From Campylobacter pinnipediorum subsp. caledonicus (GTDB lineage: Bacteria; Campylobacterota; Campylobacteria; Campylobacterales; Campylobacteraceae): 64,000 nt of DNA. Numbering within the stretch: position 1 is the stretch's first letter; every line of letters begins with the position of its first letter. Positions 18,363-29,053 of the stretch are shown here, piece after piece. The position numbers and the translations under genes were made by a program. The stretch spans positions 744,001 to 808,000 of the forward strand of contig NZ_CP017258.1 in assembly GCF_002022005.1 (NCBI RefSeq), given 5' to 3'. The notes below the pieces were generated by a model. The model did not search any database. It was not told the DNA's origin and worked only from the letters and a program-made list of their open reading frames with translations.

Positions 18363-19274
18363 ATGATTTTTGTTCCTTTATTTTCTATATTTGTTTTAAT
18401 GGCATCTGGGTTTTTGGCTAAAAAAACAGGTGTATTAGAACAAAAGCATTCTACCATATTCATAAATTTTGTTTTATGCTTTGCGATACCTGCTTTGATC
18501 TTTGATAAGATGTATCATGTTAATATAGATACTACTCTTATTAGCATAATTTTTATAGGTTTTATATCAAGCATAATATCTACTATTATTGGTTTTTTTA
18601 TTTGCCGGTTTTTTAAATTTTCAAAAGCAACTACAGTTAGTGTGGTTATGCTTAGTCTTTTTGGTAATACTCTTTTTGTTGGTATGCCTGTTGCTAGAGG
18701 TTTTTTTGGAGATGATATATTAAACGAAGTTATATTTTATGATCAAATGGCTACAAGTATTCCTATATCTATAATAGGACCTTTTATACTATCTTTTGGC
18801 GGTCATGATAAGGTTTCTCTTTTTAAGAACACAATGAAAATTTTAAAGTTTCCACCATTTGTGGCACTTGTGGTTGGAATTATTTTTAAAAATATACCAA
18901 TTCCAGATTTTTTGTTTGAACCGCTAAAATTATTTGAAGCAAGTATTACTCCAGTTGGTCTTTTTGCTATTGGAGTAGGACTTGGTTTTGCTAGTATAAA
19001 AAGCTCTTACAAAAGCACAGCAGTAGTTCTCTTTTGTAAAATGATACTTCCTGTTATTGTTTTTATTATTATATCTAGTGTTATTGGGTTGGATATGCAA
19101 GATAAAACTTGGATAGTTGGTCTTATGCAATGTAGTATGCCTCCTATGATCTTAGCTGGTGCTATGATTATGAAAGCAGAACTTGATAGCTCTTTGGCTA
19201 TATCATCTATAGCTACTGGTGTAGCTTTAAGCTTTATAACTCTTCCTATTATGTATTATATTTTTGTTATGTAG
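18363..19274 (+). CDS. AEC (auxin efflux carrier) family transporter
   Basis: A ~303-residue integral membrane protein with about ten hydrophobic segments and the AEC halves (FVLCFAIPALIFDKM; GNTLFVGMPVARGFFG). Bacterial members are secondary transporters for malate, malonate or other organic acids; the substrate here is unknown. The frame opens at GTG 18357, but AGGGGG (18352-18357) overlaps that codon, so ATG 18363 is chosen. It ends ahead of a shared terminator with the convergent HIT gene. Confidence 0.85.
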   Translation: MIFVPLFSIFVLMASGFLAKKTGVLEQKHSTIFINFVLCFAIPALIFDKMYHVNIDTTLISIIFIGFISSIISTIIGFFICRFFKFSKATTVSVVMLSLFGNTLFVGMPVARGFFGDDILNEVIFYDQMATSIPISIIGPFILSFGGHDKVSLFKNTMKILKFPPFVALVVGIIFKNIPIPDFLFEPLKLFEASITPVGLFAIGVGLGFASIKSSYKSTAVVLFCKMILPVIVFIIISSVIGLDMQDKTWIVGLMQCSMPPMILAGAMIMKAELDSSLAISSIATGVALSFITLPIMYYIFVM

Positions 19275-19286
19275 TTTATAATAAAA

Positions 19287-19321
19287 AAATCGCTAATTTT
19301 TATTTGTATAATTAGCGATTT
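19287..19321. terminator. Bidirectional terminator between AEC transporter and HIT gene
   Basis: AAATCGCTAATT (19287-19298) pairs perfectly with AATTAGCGATTT (19310-19321). An A-run lies on the left flank, which reads as a U-run for the leftward HIT transcript. Confidence 0.8.
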
Positions 19322-19332
19322 AAATTGTTAAA

Positions 19333-19686
19333 TCAAAATGTTGATTGTGGATTTGATGGGTTTTTGTCCCAATGTAGTTTTGCTCCGGCTAACATGTGAA
19401 AGTGTAAGTGCATTACCTCTTGACCACCATTTTCTCCACAGTTTGTTATGAGTCTATATCCACTTTCATCAACACCTATAAATCTTGCTAACTCTTGTAT
19501 GAAACTTAACATTTCTCCCATTAAAGCAGGATCCATTTCTTGTATATTTTTGTAGTGTTTTTTTGGTATTATTAGTATATGTATTGGTGCTCTTGGATTT
19601 ATATCTCTAAAAGCAAGAAATTTATCATTTTCTAAAACTTTATTACAAGGTATTTCGCCAGCTACTATTTTTTCAAAAATTGTCAT
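19333..19686 (-). CDS. HIT family (Hint-type) nucleotide-binding protein
   Basis: A 117-residue histidine-triad protein. The opening MTIFEKIVAGEIPCNKV and the closing HLHFHMLAG (His-x-His-x-His) define the Hint branch, which hydrolyses adenosine phosphoramidates. An AAAGGAG site precedes ATG 19686. It diverges from pheS, and in C. jejuni a HIT gene also neighbours pheST. Confidence 0.92.
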   Translation of the reverse strand: MTIFEKIVAGEIPCNKVLENDKFLAFRDINPRAPIHILIIPKKHYKNIQEMDPALMGEMLSFIQELARFIGVDESGYRLITNCGENGGQEVMHLHFHMLAGAKLHWDKNPSNPQSTF

Positions 19687-19709
19687 TTTTTCTCCTTTAA
19701 TTTTAGAAG

Positions 19710-19715
19710 ATTATA
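19710..19715 (-). promoter_or_regulatory. Putative -10 element for the HIT gene
   Basis: Minus-strand TATAAT 24 bases upstream of the HIT ATG, allowing a very short leader. Confidence 0.45.
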
Positions 19716-19805
19716 TCAGATTTAGATATAAAAAAATATTCTTTTATTAGTTTTTTAATAAATTTTATATAAAATCTTTTATAAAAATTTAAAAAGGTTG
19801 TATTC

Positions 19806-20798
19806 TTGAAAGATTTTATACAAAAGATTTCTGAAACGCAAGATCTTGCTAGTCTTGAAAAAATTAGACTTGAGATTTTTGGTAAAAAAGGTATTTTGGC
19901 TGAAGGTTTTGCAAAACTCAAAACCCTTGATAATAGCGAAAAAAAAGAGTTTGCTGAAAAACTAAACAAACAAAGGGATGAATTTTCTGTTTTGATTGAC
20001 AACAAAAAAGCCCAGTTAAGTAAAGAGGCTATTGAGCTTAAGATGAAAAAAGATGCGGTAGATGTTACTTTATTTAACGAGCCTTTAAATGTTGGTGCTA
20101 TTCATCCGGTTATGGATGTTATGGATAGAATAATAGAATATTTCGTTTCTCAAAATTTCTCATTAGAAACAGGTCCGCTTATAGAAGATGATTTTTATAA
20201 TTTTGAAGCATTAAATTTACCAAAATATCATCCGGCACGCGATATGCAAGATACATTTTATTTGAGTGATTCAAGGCTTTTAAGGACACATACAAGCCCT
20301 GTTCAGATCAGAAAAATGTTAAATTCAAAGCCACCTATAAGAATGATAGCTCCTGGAACCGTTTTTAGACGTGATTTTGATGTTACTCATACGCCAATGT
20401 TTCATCAGGTCGAGGGATTGGTGGTAGAAGAGGGCGATAATGTAAGTTTTGCAAATCTAAAAAGTATGTTAGAGGGATTTTTAAAACATATATTTGGAGA
20501 TGTAAAAGTTAGATTTAGACCTAGTTTTTTCCCTTTTACGGAGCCTAGTGCAGAGGTTGATATTAGCTGTATTTTTTGTCACGGCGAAGGTTGTAGAATT
20601 TGTAAACATACGACTTGGCTAGAGGTTTTGGGGTGTGGTGTTGTTGATCCAAATGTATTTAAATCTGTTGGATATAAAAATGTCAGCGGATATGCTTTTG
20701 GTCTTGGTGTTGAGCGTTTTGCTATGTTGCTTCATAGAGTTCCTGATTTACGCTCTTTGTTTGAGGGAGATTTAAGATTATTGGAGCAATTTAAATGA
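19806..20798 (+). CDS. pheS: Phenylalanyl-tRNA synthetase alpha chain
   Basis: A 330-residue class II synthetase subunit that charges tRNA-Phe as part of an alpha2-beta2 enzyme. It has an N-terminal tRNA-binding coiled coil (~1-85), motif 2 ([21 protein letters not shown]) and motif 3 ([11 protein letters not shown]). A Cys pair ([15 protein letters not shown]) sits in the catalytic domain. It starts at TTG 19806 with an AAAAAGG site upstream. It overlaps pheT by four bases. Confidence 0.96.
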   Translation: MKDFIQKISETQDLASLEKIRLEIFGKKGILAEGFAKLKTLDNSEKKEFAEKLNKQRDEFSVLIDNKKAQLSKEAIELKMKKDAVDVTLFNEPLNVGAIHPVMDVMDRIIEYFVSQNFSLETGPLIEDDFYNFEALNLPKYHPARDMQDTFYLSDSRLLRTHTSPVQIRKMLNSKPPIRMIAPGTVFRRDFDVTHTPMFHQVEGLVVEEGDNVSFANLKSMLEGFLKHIFGDVKVRFRPSFFPFTEPSAEVDISCIFCHGEGCRICKHTTWLEVLGCGVVDPNVFKSVGYKNVSGYAFGLGVERFAMLLHRVPDLRSLFEGDLRLLEQFK

Positions 20799-23125
20799 TA
20801 ATATCAAAAAACTGGTTAAATGAATGGGTGGATTTAGGTTCTATTAGTGCTGATGAAATTTTAAAAACTTTAAATTCAATAGGTCTTGAAGTAGATGGCT
20901 CTCATGAAATAAAAATACCTGAAAATATAGTTGTTGGATATGTAAAAAGCAAAGAAAAACATCCAGATGCCGATAAACTGAATGTTTGTCAAGTGGATGT
21001 TGGAAATGAAAATTTACAGATAGTTTGTGGTGCTAAAAACGTTGAAGTTGGTCAATTTGTTCCAGTTGCGTTAGTTGGTGCTACAATGCCAAATGGAATG
21101 AAAATAAAAAAAGCTAAACTAAGAGGCATTGAAAGCTCTGGTATGATATGTTCATCAACGGAGCTTGGATTAGCTAAAACAAATGATGGCATTATGGTGC
21201 TTGATGAGAGCATAGGGCGTTTAGAACTTGGTAAGCAGATCGCTGATTTTCCTATATTTAGTGATGTTGTTATTGATGTTGATATCACTGCAAATCGTGG
21301 AGATTGTCAAAGCATAAATGGTATAGCAAGAGAGCTTTGTGTTGCTTTGGACTTATGTTGTAAGGAAAATAAATCTTATGAAGATCCAGAAAATTTACCA
21401 GGCATAGGTCGTATATTTTCTATACATTCAGATGAAAATTTAAGTAGTTCTTTTTTGTTTAAAGCTATAGAAATTAATGATAATATAAATGAGAGTTTAA
21501 TAACAAGACTTAGATTAGGTCTTATTGGTAGCACTAAAACAAACCCTATAGAAAGGCTTTTGGAATATGCTACATATTCAACCGGTGTTTTATTTAGAGC
21601 TTATGATTATTCTAAGCTAAGCTTGAATAATAAAGTAACTTTTGATTTAAAAAATGGAAATTTTAAAGAAAGTATAATTAGTTGTAATGGTTCAAATATA
21701 GGTGTAGCTGGTGTTTTTCAAGATAAAAACTACAAAATAGACGAAAGTACAAAAATAGCTATAATACAAGCTAGTTATTCTACTCCAAGTGTTATTAGTG
21801 AATTTAATGGTGAAAATAAAGACACTCAAAAAGATGATGAAGTATATAGAAGTAGTAGGGGTAGTGAGCCAAACTTAAATTTTGGAATAGACTTTTTGTT
21901 TAAAATGTTTTTGAATTTAAAATCAATTGGTTTATATGCTGGAACGCAGCAGTTTTTTATAAGAAAAGAAGCAACACTTATAAATATAGCAATATCTGAT
22001 ATCAATAAAATGATAGGTCGAGAAATTCAAAAAAATGATATTGTTAGAATTCTAAAAAAACTTGGCTTTGAAGTTGTGTTAAATCAAGAACTTGAAACTA
22101 TAAATGTTAAAGTGCCATTATTTAGACACGATATAGTAAATATTCATGATGTTTGTGAAGAGATAGTAAGAATAATAGGCATAGACAATATCAACTCAAA
22201 ACCACTTATTTTTAGCGAAGAAAATAGATTAAACGATACATATAAAAGATATAAATTTGCTTTACAATTAAGAAAAAGAGCTGCTAGTGTTGGATTTTTT
22301 GAAAGTGTTCATTATGTGTTTGATAATAGTGAAAGTCTCGATAAGCTAGGGTTTAAGCCTTGCAAAATTGGCATAAGTAACCCTATAAACAATGAATTAA
22401 ATACATTAAGACCAACTCTTGTAAATCACCTTTTAAGCTCTTGTGAAAAAAATATCAAAAATTCTAAAAAATCAATCAAATTATTTGAATATGGTGTTGT
22501 CTTTGATGAAAATGCAAATCAAAGTTCAAATTTTGGATTTTTAGCATCAGGTTTATCAAAAGACCCTAGTTTAAAAAATGGAGCTAAGGTTTCAGAAATA
22601 GACTTTTTTGAGTTTTCAAGCTTGGTCTCTAGTGTGATTGGTAAGATACAATTAGTAGCTTCAACTGATAAGATATATCTAAGCCCATACGAACAAGCTA
22701 AAATTTACAAAAATGGTATCGAAGTGGGCTATATAGGCAGAGTTCATCTTAAGATAGCGGATGATATGGATCTACCAAAAACTTATGTGGCTGAAATCTA
22801 TTTTGATAAAATGAACAATGAAAGCATAAAGGCTGAATCTTATTCTAAATTTCCAAATGTTAGTCGTGATTTAAGTCTTATTGTTCCTGATGGTATGAAA
22901 TTTAGTGAAATAAAAGATTGTGTAAACTCTCTATCTTTAAAAAATTTAAAAGATTTTTTACCGGTAGATATATATAAATCCGATGAGCTTAAAGGAAGTT
23001 CTAGTATAACTATTAAATTTACTTTCCAAGATAATGAAAAAACTCTTGAAGATGAAGAGATAAATACTATTATAGATAATATATTACAAGCCTTAAAAGA
23101 TAAATTAAATATAGGCATAAGATGA
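20795..23125 (+). CDS. pheT: Phenylalanyl-tRNA synthetase beta chain
   Basis: A 776-residue partner of PheS. Domains in order are the N-terminal tRNA-binding OB fold ([22 protein letters not shown], ~47-68), B3/B4 editing region, B5 ([10 protein letters not shown]), the catalytic-like core and the C-terminal anticodon-binding FDX domain ([15 protein letters not shown]). Length is typical for the phylum. It overlaps both pheS and aroA by four bases. Confidence 0.96.
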   Translation: MIISKNWLNEWVDLGSISADEILKTLNSIGLEVDGSHEIKIPENIVVGYVKSKEKHPDADKLNVCQVDVGNENLQIVCGAKNVEVGQFVPVALVGATMPNGMKIKKAKLRGIESSGMICSSTELGLAKTNDGIMVLDESIGRLELGKQIADFPIFSDVVIDVDITANRGDCQSINGIARELCVALDLCCKENKSYEDPENLPGIGRIFSIHSDENLSSSFLFKAIEINDNINESLITRLRLGLIGSTKTNPIERLLEYATYSTGVLFRAYDYSKLSLNNKVTFDLKNGNFKESIISCNGSNIGVAGVFQDKNYKIDESTKIAIIQASYSTPSVISEFNGENKDTQKDDEVYRSSRGSEPNLNFGIDFLFKMFLNLKSIGLYAGTQQFFIRKEATLINIAISDINKMIGREIQKNDIVRILKKLGFEVVLNQELETINVKVPLFRHDIVNIHDVCEEIVRIIGIDNINSKPLIFSEENRLNDTYKRYKFALQLRKRAASVGFFESVHYVFDNSESLDKLGFKPCKIGISNPINNELNTLRPTLVNHLLSSCEKNIKNSKKSIKLFEYGVVFDENANQSSNFGFLASGLSKDPSLKNGAKVSEIDFFEFSSLVSSVIGKIQLVASTDKIYLSPYEQAKIYKNGIEVGYIGRVHLKIADDMDLPKTYVAEIYFDKMNNESIKAESYSKFPNVSRDLSLIVPDGMKFSEIKDCVNSLSLKNLKDFLPVDIYKSDELKGSSSITIKFTFQDNEKTLEDEEINTIIDNILQALKDKLNIGIR

Positions 23126-24396
23126 TTATAAAACCATTAAAAAAGCCTATAAATATTGTTTTAGAGGATGTATCTGCTGATAAATCTATATCTCATAGAA
23201 CTGCTATTTTTTCACTGCTTAGCGATAAAGATAGTAAAATAAGAGGTTATTTAAAAGCTCAGGATACATTAAATACATTAAATATAATAAAACAATTAGG
23301 TGCTGTCGTAAAAGAGGTGGATAATGAGATTGTTATTACCCCACCACAGCACATAAAAGAGCCAAATGCTATATTGGATTGTGGAAATTCAGGCACTGCT
23401 ATGCGTATATTGATGGGCTTTTTGGTATCTCAAAATGGTTTTTATGTTCTTAGTGGCGATCGATATCTAAATGAACGACCTATGTCAAGGGTTGGCGCTC
23501 CTCTTTTAAAGGTTGGAGCAAAAATAGATGGTAGAAATAATGGGGATAAAGCACCTATTTGTATAAGGGGTTCTAAACTTGACTTTTTTAAATTTGAAAG
23601 TCAAATAAGCTCTGCCCAGATTAAGTCAGCGCTTATTTTGGCTGGTCTGTGTTCAAATGGTTGCGAATTTTATGAAGATGAATTAAGTAGAGATCATAGT
23701 GAAAAAATGCTTTTGGGCATGGGTGCTAGTATAATGGTTGATGGTTTGAGAATTTTTGTAAATCCTATGGAAAAACCATTAGAACCATTGGATATAGATA
23801 TACCAAACGATCCTAGTTCAGCATTTTTTTATGCCGTAGCTGCTTGTATTATTCCAAATTCTCATTTGATTATTAAAAATATTATTTTAAACAAAACTCG
23901 TATAGAAGCTTATAATGTTTTAAAAAAAATGGGGGCTGATATAACTTTTAAAAAGATAAGTTCTCGTTATGAAGATATTGGAGAAATTGAAATAAAATAT
24001 GCACCGCTTAAAAGTGTTGACGTCAATGAAAAAATATCTTGGCTTATTGATGAGATTCCGGCATTAGCGATTGCGTTTTGTTTTGCTGACGGAAAAAGTA
24101 GTATAAGAAATGCAAAAGAGTTAAGGGTTAAAGAGTCTGATAGGATACATGCTATGGTTGTTGGTTTAAGACAATGTGGTATTGAGGTCCAAGAATTTGA
24201 AGATGGTTTTAGTGTTATTGGAGGAGAGGTAAAAAGTTCTGTTATAGATAGCTACGGAGATCACAGGATAGCTATGAGTTTTGCTATTTTAGGACTTATT
24301 TGTGGTATGCAAATAAAAAAAAGTGAGTTTATAAAAACTTCTTTTCCAAATTTTAGTAATATACTTAGAAAGATTGGTGCTTATATTGAAGATTGA
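23122..24396 (+). CDS. aroA: 3-phosphoshikimate 1-carboxyvinyltransferase (EPSP synthase)
   Basis: AroA makes EPSP from shikimate-3-phosphate and PEP in the shikimate pathway. The 424-residue sequence shows DKSISHRTAIFSLL (~19-32), the PEP-site LDCGNSGTAMRIL and GDRYLNERPM, AQIKSALILAGL, and RVKESDRI with the DHRIAMS motif near the end. It is a full-length class of usual size. It overlaps pheT by four bases and ispH by about eleven. Confidence 0.96.
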   Translation: MIIKPLKKPINIVLEDVSADKSISHRTAIFSLLSDKDSKIRGYLKAQDTLNTLNIIKQLGAVVKEVDNEIVITPPQHIKEPNAILDCGNSGTAMRILMGFLVSQNGFYVLSGDRYLNERPMSRVGAPLLKVGAKIDGRNNGDKAPICIRGSKLDFFKFESQISSAQIKSALILAGLCSNGCEFYEDELSRDHSEKMLLGMGASIMVDGLRIFVNPMEKPLEPLDIDIPNDPSSAFFYAVAACIIPNSHLIIKNIILNKTRIEAYNVLKKMGADITFKKISSRYEDIGEIEIKYAPLKSVDVNEKISWLIDEIPALAIAFCFADGKSSIRNAKELRVKESDRIHAMVVGLRQCGIEVQEFEDGFSVIGGEVKSSVIDSYGDHRIAMSFAILGLICGMQIKKSEFIKTSFPNFSNILRKIGAYIED

Positions 24397-25210
24397 ATTA
24401 GCTAGTAATTATGGGTTTTGTTTTGGTGTTAAAAGGGCTATAAAAATGGCTGAAAATGCTAAGGATGCTTCTACAATAGGTCCTTTGATACATAATAATG
24501 AAGAGATTAATCGTTTAAAAATAAATTTTAATGTAAAAACTCTTAATGGAATAAATGAACTGCAAGATGAAAAAAAAGTCATAATAAGAACTCATGGAAT
24601 TCCTAAAAATGATTTAGAAAAACTAAATGCGAGTAAGATAGATGTTATAGATGCAACATGCCCATTTGTAACAAAACCACAACAAATTTGTGAAAAAATG
24701 AGTCAGGATGGATATGATATAGTTATTTTTGGAGATGAAAACCATCCAGAAGTAAAAGGTGTGAAATCGTATGCCAATGGAAATGTGTTTGTTATCCTTG
24801 AAGAAGAAGAGCTTGAAAATATCAAATTATCTCAAAAAGTAGCAGTTGTTAGCCAAACTACTCGTAAAGTTGAAAAATTTATGCAAATTGTTAATTATTT
24901 GATCTCTAGAGTAAAAGAGGTTAGGGTATTTAATACAATTTGCAATGCTACTTTTGAAAATCAAGAGGCTGTTAAAAATTTATCAAAAAAAGCAGATGTT
25001 ATGATAGTTATAGGTGGTAAAAATAGCTCAAATACCAAACAACTTTATCTTATAGCTAAAAATTTTTGTGAGGATAGTTATCTTATTGAGAGTGAAAATG
25101 AGATAAATAGTGAATGGTTTGAGGGAAAACAGCTTTGCGGTGTAAGTGCTGGTGCAAGTACTCCTGACTGGATTATACAAAAGGTTATAAATAAAATAGA
25201 AAAAATATAA
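24386..25210 (+). CDS. ispH: 4-hydroxy-3-methylbut-2-enyl diphosphate reductase
   Basis: IspH (LytB) is the last MEP-pathway enzyme, an iron-sulfur reductase yielding IPP and DMAPP. The conserved N terminus MKIELASNYGFCFGVKRA shows that TTG 24386 is the right start, not the more upstream TTG 24374. The three cluster cysteines are visible in GFCFGV, DATCPFV and TICNATFENQ. The substrate His motifs THGIP and HPEVKG are present. It overlaps aroA and is followed by the rpsA promoter. Confidence 0.95.
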   Translation: MKIELASNYGFCFGVKRAIKMAENAKDASTIGPLIHNNEEINRLKINFNVKTLNGINELQDEKKVIIRTHGIPKNDLEKLNASKIDVIDATCPFVTKPQQICEKMSQDGYDIVIFGDENHPEVKGVKSYANGNVFVILEEEELENIKLSQKVAVVSQTTRKVEKFMQIVNYLISRVKEVRVFNTICNATFENQEAVKNLSKKADVMIVIGGKNSSNTKQLYLIAKNFCEDSYLIESENEINSEWFEGKQLCGVSAGASTPDWIIQKVINKIEKI

Positions 25211-25259
25211 ATTTCAACCATTAATAAGGAAATTTTAAATAAAATAAGTAAATTTGCAG

Positions 25260-25265
25260 TATAAT
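25260..25265 (+). promoter_or_regulatory. Putative -10 element for rpsA
   Basis: TATAAT 30 bases before the rpsA ATG, followed by a short A-rich leader and AAAAAGGA as ribosome-binding site. Confidence 0.65.
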
Positions 25266-25295
25266 AGCAAATCATAAAACATAAAAAGGACTAAG

Positions 25296-26951
25296 ATGGC
25301 TGTGAACAAAAGCGTTCAGTTAAATAAGGCAGATGACATTGAAGATATCGATTTTGCAACGATGTTAGAGGAGTCTTTTAAAAAGACAGAAGAAGATAGC
25401 GAAGGAACTATTGTAGAGATAAGAGGAGATGAGGCTTTAGTCGATATAGGCAAAAAGTCCGAAGGTAGACTTCAAATTTCCGAGATAACCGATGCTAATG
25501 GTAACTTACTTTATAATGTAGGTGATACTATAAAAGTTGTAATAACTGGTAGAGGTTCCGTGTCTCATAAAAAAGCTTTAAGAAAAGAAAAAGTTAAAGC
25601 TTATATACAAAATTATGATCCAGAAACACAAGATAATACTATTGAGGTTAAAATTGTAGGCAAGAATAAGGGCGGTTTTGTTGCTCAAGATGCTGATGGC
25701 GTTGAATTTTTTATGCCTAGAACTCAAAGTGGATTTAAAAACTCTAACGATATAGTTGGCAAAACATACAAAGTTAAGATTATTAAAGTAGATAAAGAAG
25801 AGCAAAGTATAGTTGTTTCTAGAAAAAAAATACTAGATGAAGATAGAAAAAAAAGAAAAGAAGCTCTTTTAAGTATCGTTGATAATGAAGAAGTTATGGA
25901 AGGTACCGTAAAGAAAATAACTACTTATGGAATGTTTGTAGATGTTGGAGGTGTTGACGGTCTTGTTCACTATAGCGAAATTAGCTATAAAGGACCAGTA
26001 AATCCTAGTTCTATGTATAATGAAGGTGATAAAGTCTTAGTTAAAGTTATGAGTTACGATAATGAAAAACGTCATCTTTCTTTATCTATAAAAGCAGCTA
26101 TGCCTGATCCATGGGAAGAGATCAAAGATGGTCTTGATGTGGGCGATACTATAAAAGTTATAGTTAGCAACATAGAGCCTTATGGGGCTTTTGTTGATCT
26201 TGGTAATGATATAGAGGGATTTTTGCATATATCTGAAATTTCTTGGGATAAAAATATAAAAAATCCAAAAGATCATATAAGTGAAGGTCAAGATATTGAT
26301 GTTGAAGTTATTGAAATAGATGCGAAAGAAAGACGTTTAAGAGTTAGCCTTAAAAATTTACTTCCTAAACCTTTTGATGAATTTAGAAAAAGCTATAAAG
26401 AGGGCGATGTTGTAGAAGGTGTCGTTACTAGTGTTACAGCTTTTGGTGCTTTTGTTAAGATAGGTTCTGTTGAAGGTCTTTTGCATAACGAAGATGCATC
26501 TTGGGATAGAAATGTTAGATGTAAAGAGCTATTTAAAAATGGCGATTTAGTTAAAGTTAAAATCGTAAGAATAGACAACAATGATCAAAAAATATCTTTA
26601 AGCATGAAAGAGTTAAAACAAAGTCCTGTTCAAGATTTTGCTACTAAAAATAAAATTGGAGATATTGTAAAAGGTAAGATTAGAGATATTAAAGATTTTG
26701 GTATTTTTGTTGAACTTGATGATAACGTTGATGCTCTTATTAGAAAAGAAGATATTGGTAATTTAGATATAGAATCTTTGAAAGTAGGAGATGATATAGA
26801 AGCAGCTATAGCATTTATTGATGAAAAGAGAAACAGAATACGCTTAAGTATTAAATTTTTAGCAAAACAAAAAGAGCGTGAAGTTTTAAATGAAATTAAT
26901 GATAACGACAAGATTACTCTTGGAGATATCATAAAAGAGCAATTACAATAA
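25296..26951 (+). CDS. rpsA: 30S ribosomal protein S1
   Basis: A 551-residue protein built of consecutive S1 RNA-binding domains. Successive cores are visible as GDEALVDIGKKSEGR, VEFFMPRTQSG, TTYGMFVDVGGVDGLVHYSEIS, EPYGAFVDLGNDIEGFLHISEIS, TAFGAFVKIGSVEGLLHNEDAS and KDFGIFVELDDNVDALI. The six-domain form lets it bind mRNA and help initiation on weakly Shine-Dalgarno transcripts. It follows ispH, as in other campylobacters, with its own promoter. Confidence 0.96.
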   Translation: MAVNKSVQLNKADDIEDIDFATMLEESFKKTEEDSEGTIVEIRGDEALVDIGKKSEGRLQISEITDANGNLLYNVGDTIKVVITGRGSVSHKKALRKEKVKAYIQNYDPETQDNTIEVKIVGKNKGGFVAQDADGVEFFMPRTQSGFKNSNDIVGKTYKVKIIKVDKEEQSIVVSRKKILDEDRKKRKEALLSIVDNEEVMEGTVKKITTYGMFVDVGGVDGLVHYSEISYKGPVNPSSMYNEGDKVLVKVMSYDNEKRHLSLSIKAAMPDPWEEIKDGLDVGDTIKVIVSNIEPYGAFVDLGNDIEGFLHISEISWDKNIKNPKDHISEGQDIDVEVIEIDAKERRLRVSLKNLLPKPFDEFRKSYKEGDVVEGVVTSVTAFGAFVKIGSVEGLLHNEDASWDRNVRCKELFKNGDLVKVKIVRIDNNDQKISLSMKELKQSPVQDFATKNKIGDIVKGKIRDIKDFGIFVELDDNVDALIRKEDIGNLDIESLKVGDDIEAAIAFIDEKRNRIRLSIKFLAKQKEREVLNEINDNDKITLGDIIKEQLQ

Positions 26952-26954
26952 AAT

Positions 26955-27437
26955 ATGCATAAGCATGCTCTTTTGAGTATAATAGTAATTTTATTTTGTG
27001 CTTTAATTTTTTCAGGTGTCGGTCTGTATAGATTTGCTAATAATAATCTTTCTGAGGCACCTGAAATTAAAGTATTAAATGAAACTCAAAACAACCTAGA
27101 TAAGAGTAACAAAAAGAAAGATTGGGTTGGAGAGCTTGCGAATATGCCAAAAACGGAGTATATTCTTCCGACAAATCAAATATATATACATTATTCTTAT
27201 CCAATTCAGTCTGATACCAAGACCGCTTACGAACTTATTGTTGATAAAAGTGATATTTATTCTATGTTTTGTATCAAGCAAACACTGTATAACGAAAATG
27301 TTGATTTTACCATAGTTAAAGATGGTAATTTAAATAAGGTTTTTTTAAATACAAGTGATTCAAAGCTTTTACAGGATATCATATTGAAATTAAAGTCATA
27401 TGATATAAATTCAAATGTAATAGAGGTAAAAATATGA
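26955..27437 (+). CDS. Membrane-anchored periplasmic protein of unknown function
   Basis: No named family is recognised. The 160 residues have one N-terminal membrane segment (LLSIIVILFCALIFSGVGLY, ~7-26), then a hydrophilic linker and a compact ~90-residue periplasmic part (from ~residue 70). It lies four bases after rpsA and its stop overlaps serA by four. A hypothetical gene is found at the same place between rpsA and serA in C. jejuni, so it is a conserved member of this operon rather than a spurious ORF. No catalytic motif is visible. Confidence 0.8.
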   Translation: MHKHALLSIIVILFCALIFSGVGLYRFANNNLSEAPEIKVLNETQNNLDKSNKKKDWVGELANMPKTEYILPTNQIYIHYSYPIQSDTKTAYELIVDKSDIYSMFCIKQTLYNENVDFTIVKDGNLNKVFLNTSDSKLLQDIILKLKSYDINSNVIEVKI

Positions 27438-29011
27438 AAACTATTATTGTTTGTGATGCGTTGCATCCTGTTGCTCTTGAGCTTTTAAAAAAAGAAGATG
27501 ATATTAATATCATCGATGCTGTTTCTACTCCAAAAGACGAACTTCTAAAAATTATAGGTGAGGCAGATGTTGCTATAACTAGAAGTTCAACAGATATAGA
27601 TGAAATTTTTTTAAATGCAGCTAAAAAACTTAAAGCTGTAGTTCGCGCAGGTGTTGGGGTTGATAATGTTGATATTGAAGGTTGCTCCAGAAGAGGAATT
27701 ATAGTTATGAATGTTCCTACTGCAAATACAATAGCAGCCGTAGAACTTACTATGGCTCATATGTTATGTGCAGCTAGATCTTTTGTTTACGCTCATAACG
27801 ACTTAAAAGAAAATAGAATTTGGAAGCGTGAAAAATGGTATGGAGTCGAACTTTTTAATAAAAACTTAGGTATTATAGGATTTGGAAATATAGGTTCAAG
27901 AGTTGCGACTAGAGCTAAATCTTTTGGTATGAACATAATTGCTTATGATCCATATATAGACCCTGCAAAAGTTTTGGATATGGGTGGTGCGTATACTACA
28001 AATTTTGATGATATTTTAAAATGTGATTTTATAACTATACATACTCCAAAAACTAGTGAAACAACAAATATTATCGATAAAACAGAAATTGATAAAATGA
28101 AAGATGGTGTAAGGCTTATAAACTGTGCTAGAGGTGGTTTATATAACGAAAAAGCACTTGAAGATGGTTTAAAAAGTGGAAAAATAGCTTTTGCTGGAAT
28201 TGATGTTTTTTCAAAAGAGCCAGCAACAAATCATCCATTGCTTGATCTGCCAAATATAAGCGTTACAGCTCACCTTGGTGCAAATACATTAGAATCTCAG
28301 CAAAATATCGCTATTCAAGCTGTAGAGCAGGCGTTGAGCGCTGTTCGTTCTATTAGCTATCCTAATGCTTTAAATTTACCTATAAAAACTGAAGATTTGC
28401 CACCATTTGTAGAGCCTTATATTGAGCTTACAAGCAAGATGGCGTTTTTAGCAGCACAAATAAATAAAAAAGCTATAAAATCAATATCTGTTGAAGTGCA
28501 AGGCGAAATAAGTGATTATAAAGATTCAATGCTTACTTTCGCTATTGTTGGTGCTTTAAAAGAGAGCTTTGGTGAAAATATTAACTATGTAAATGCTAAC
28601 TTTGTTTGTGATGAAAAAGGTATATCTTATGATGCTACAATTTCACCTGTAAGTGGCTATAAAAATAAAATATCAGTTAAAATAACAACCGAGATGGATA
28701 CTACTGTTGTAAGTGGAACAGTGTTTAATGAAAACGAACAAAGAATAGTCGGAATAAATGGATTTAAGACCGATTTTAAACCAAAAGGTAAGATGATAGT
28801 CTTTAAAAATAATGATGTTCCTGGTGTTATAGCCCAAATAAGTTCTATATTGGCATCTTCTGGTATAAATATAGCAGACTTTAGGCTTGGTAGAGATGAC
28901 CATGGAAAAGCACTTGCAGTTATTTTAATTGATGAAAAAATAAGCAAAGAAACTCTTTTGGAGCTAAATGCTTTAGATACTTGCCTTTGGGCTTCTTATG
29001 CCGTTTTATAA
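27434..29011 (+). CDS. serA: D-3-phosphoglycerate dehydrogenase
   Basis: SerA starts serine synthesis by oxidising 3-phosphoglycerate with NAD. At 525 residues it is the long form. The substrate-binding strand RAGVGVDNVDIEG, the Rossmann motif GFGNIGSRVATRA, an INCARGG arginine and the catalytic AHLGANT His are present. An intervening domain (~320-450) and a C-terminal ACT domain (GVIAQISSILASSGINIADF) follow, which usually confer serine feedback. The ATG overlaps the upstream gene by four bases. Confidence 0.95.
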   Translation: MKTIIVCDALHPVALELLKKEDDINIIDAVSTPKDELLKIIGEADVAITRSSTDIDEIFLNAAKKLKAVVRAGVGVDNVDIEGCSRRGIIVMNVPTANTIAAVELTMAHMLCAARSFVYAHNDLKENRIWKREKWYGVELFNKNLGIIGFGNIGSRVATRAKSFGMNIIAYDPYIDPAKVLDMGGAYTTNFDDILKCDFITIHTPKTSETTNIIDKTEIDKMKDGVRLINCARGGLYNEKALEDGLKSGKIAFAGIDVFSKEPATNHPLLDLPNISVTAHLGANTLESQQNIAIQAVEQALSAVRSISYPNALNLPIKTEDLPPFVEPYIELTSKMAFLAAQINKKAIKSISVEVQGEISDYKDSMLTFAIVGALKESFGENINYVNANFVCDEKGISYDATISPVSGYKNKISVKITTEMDTTVVSGTVFNENEQRIVGINGFKTDFKPKGKMIVFKNNDVPGVIAQISSILASSGINIADFRLGRDDHGKALAVILIDEKISKETLLELNALDTCLWASYAVL

Positions 29012-29035
29012 TATCCTTGAAGCAATTCAAGGATA
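29012..29035 (+). terminator. Hairpin terminator after serA
   Basis: TATCCTTGAA (29012-29021) pairs with TTCAAGGATA (29026-29035) around a GCAA tetraloop, then AATTTTAAGG. The structure begins right after the serA stop. Confidence 0.7.
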
Positions 29036-29053
29036 AATTTTAAGGATAATTTT

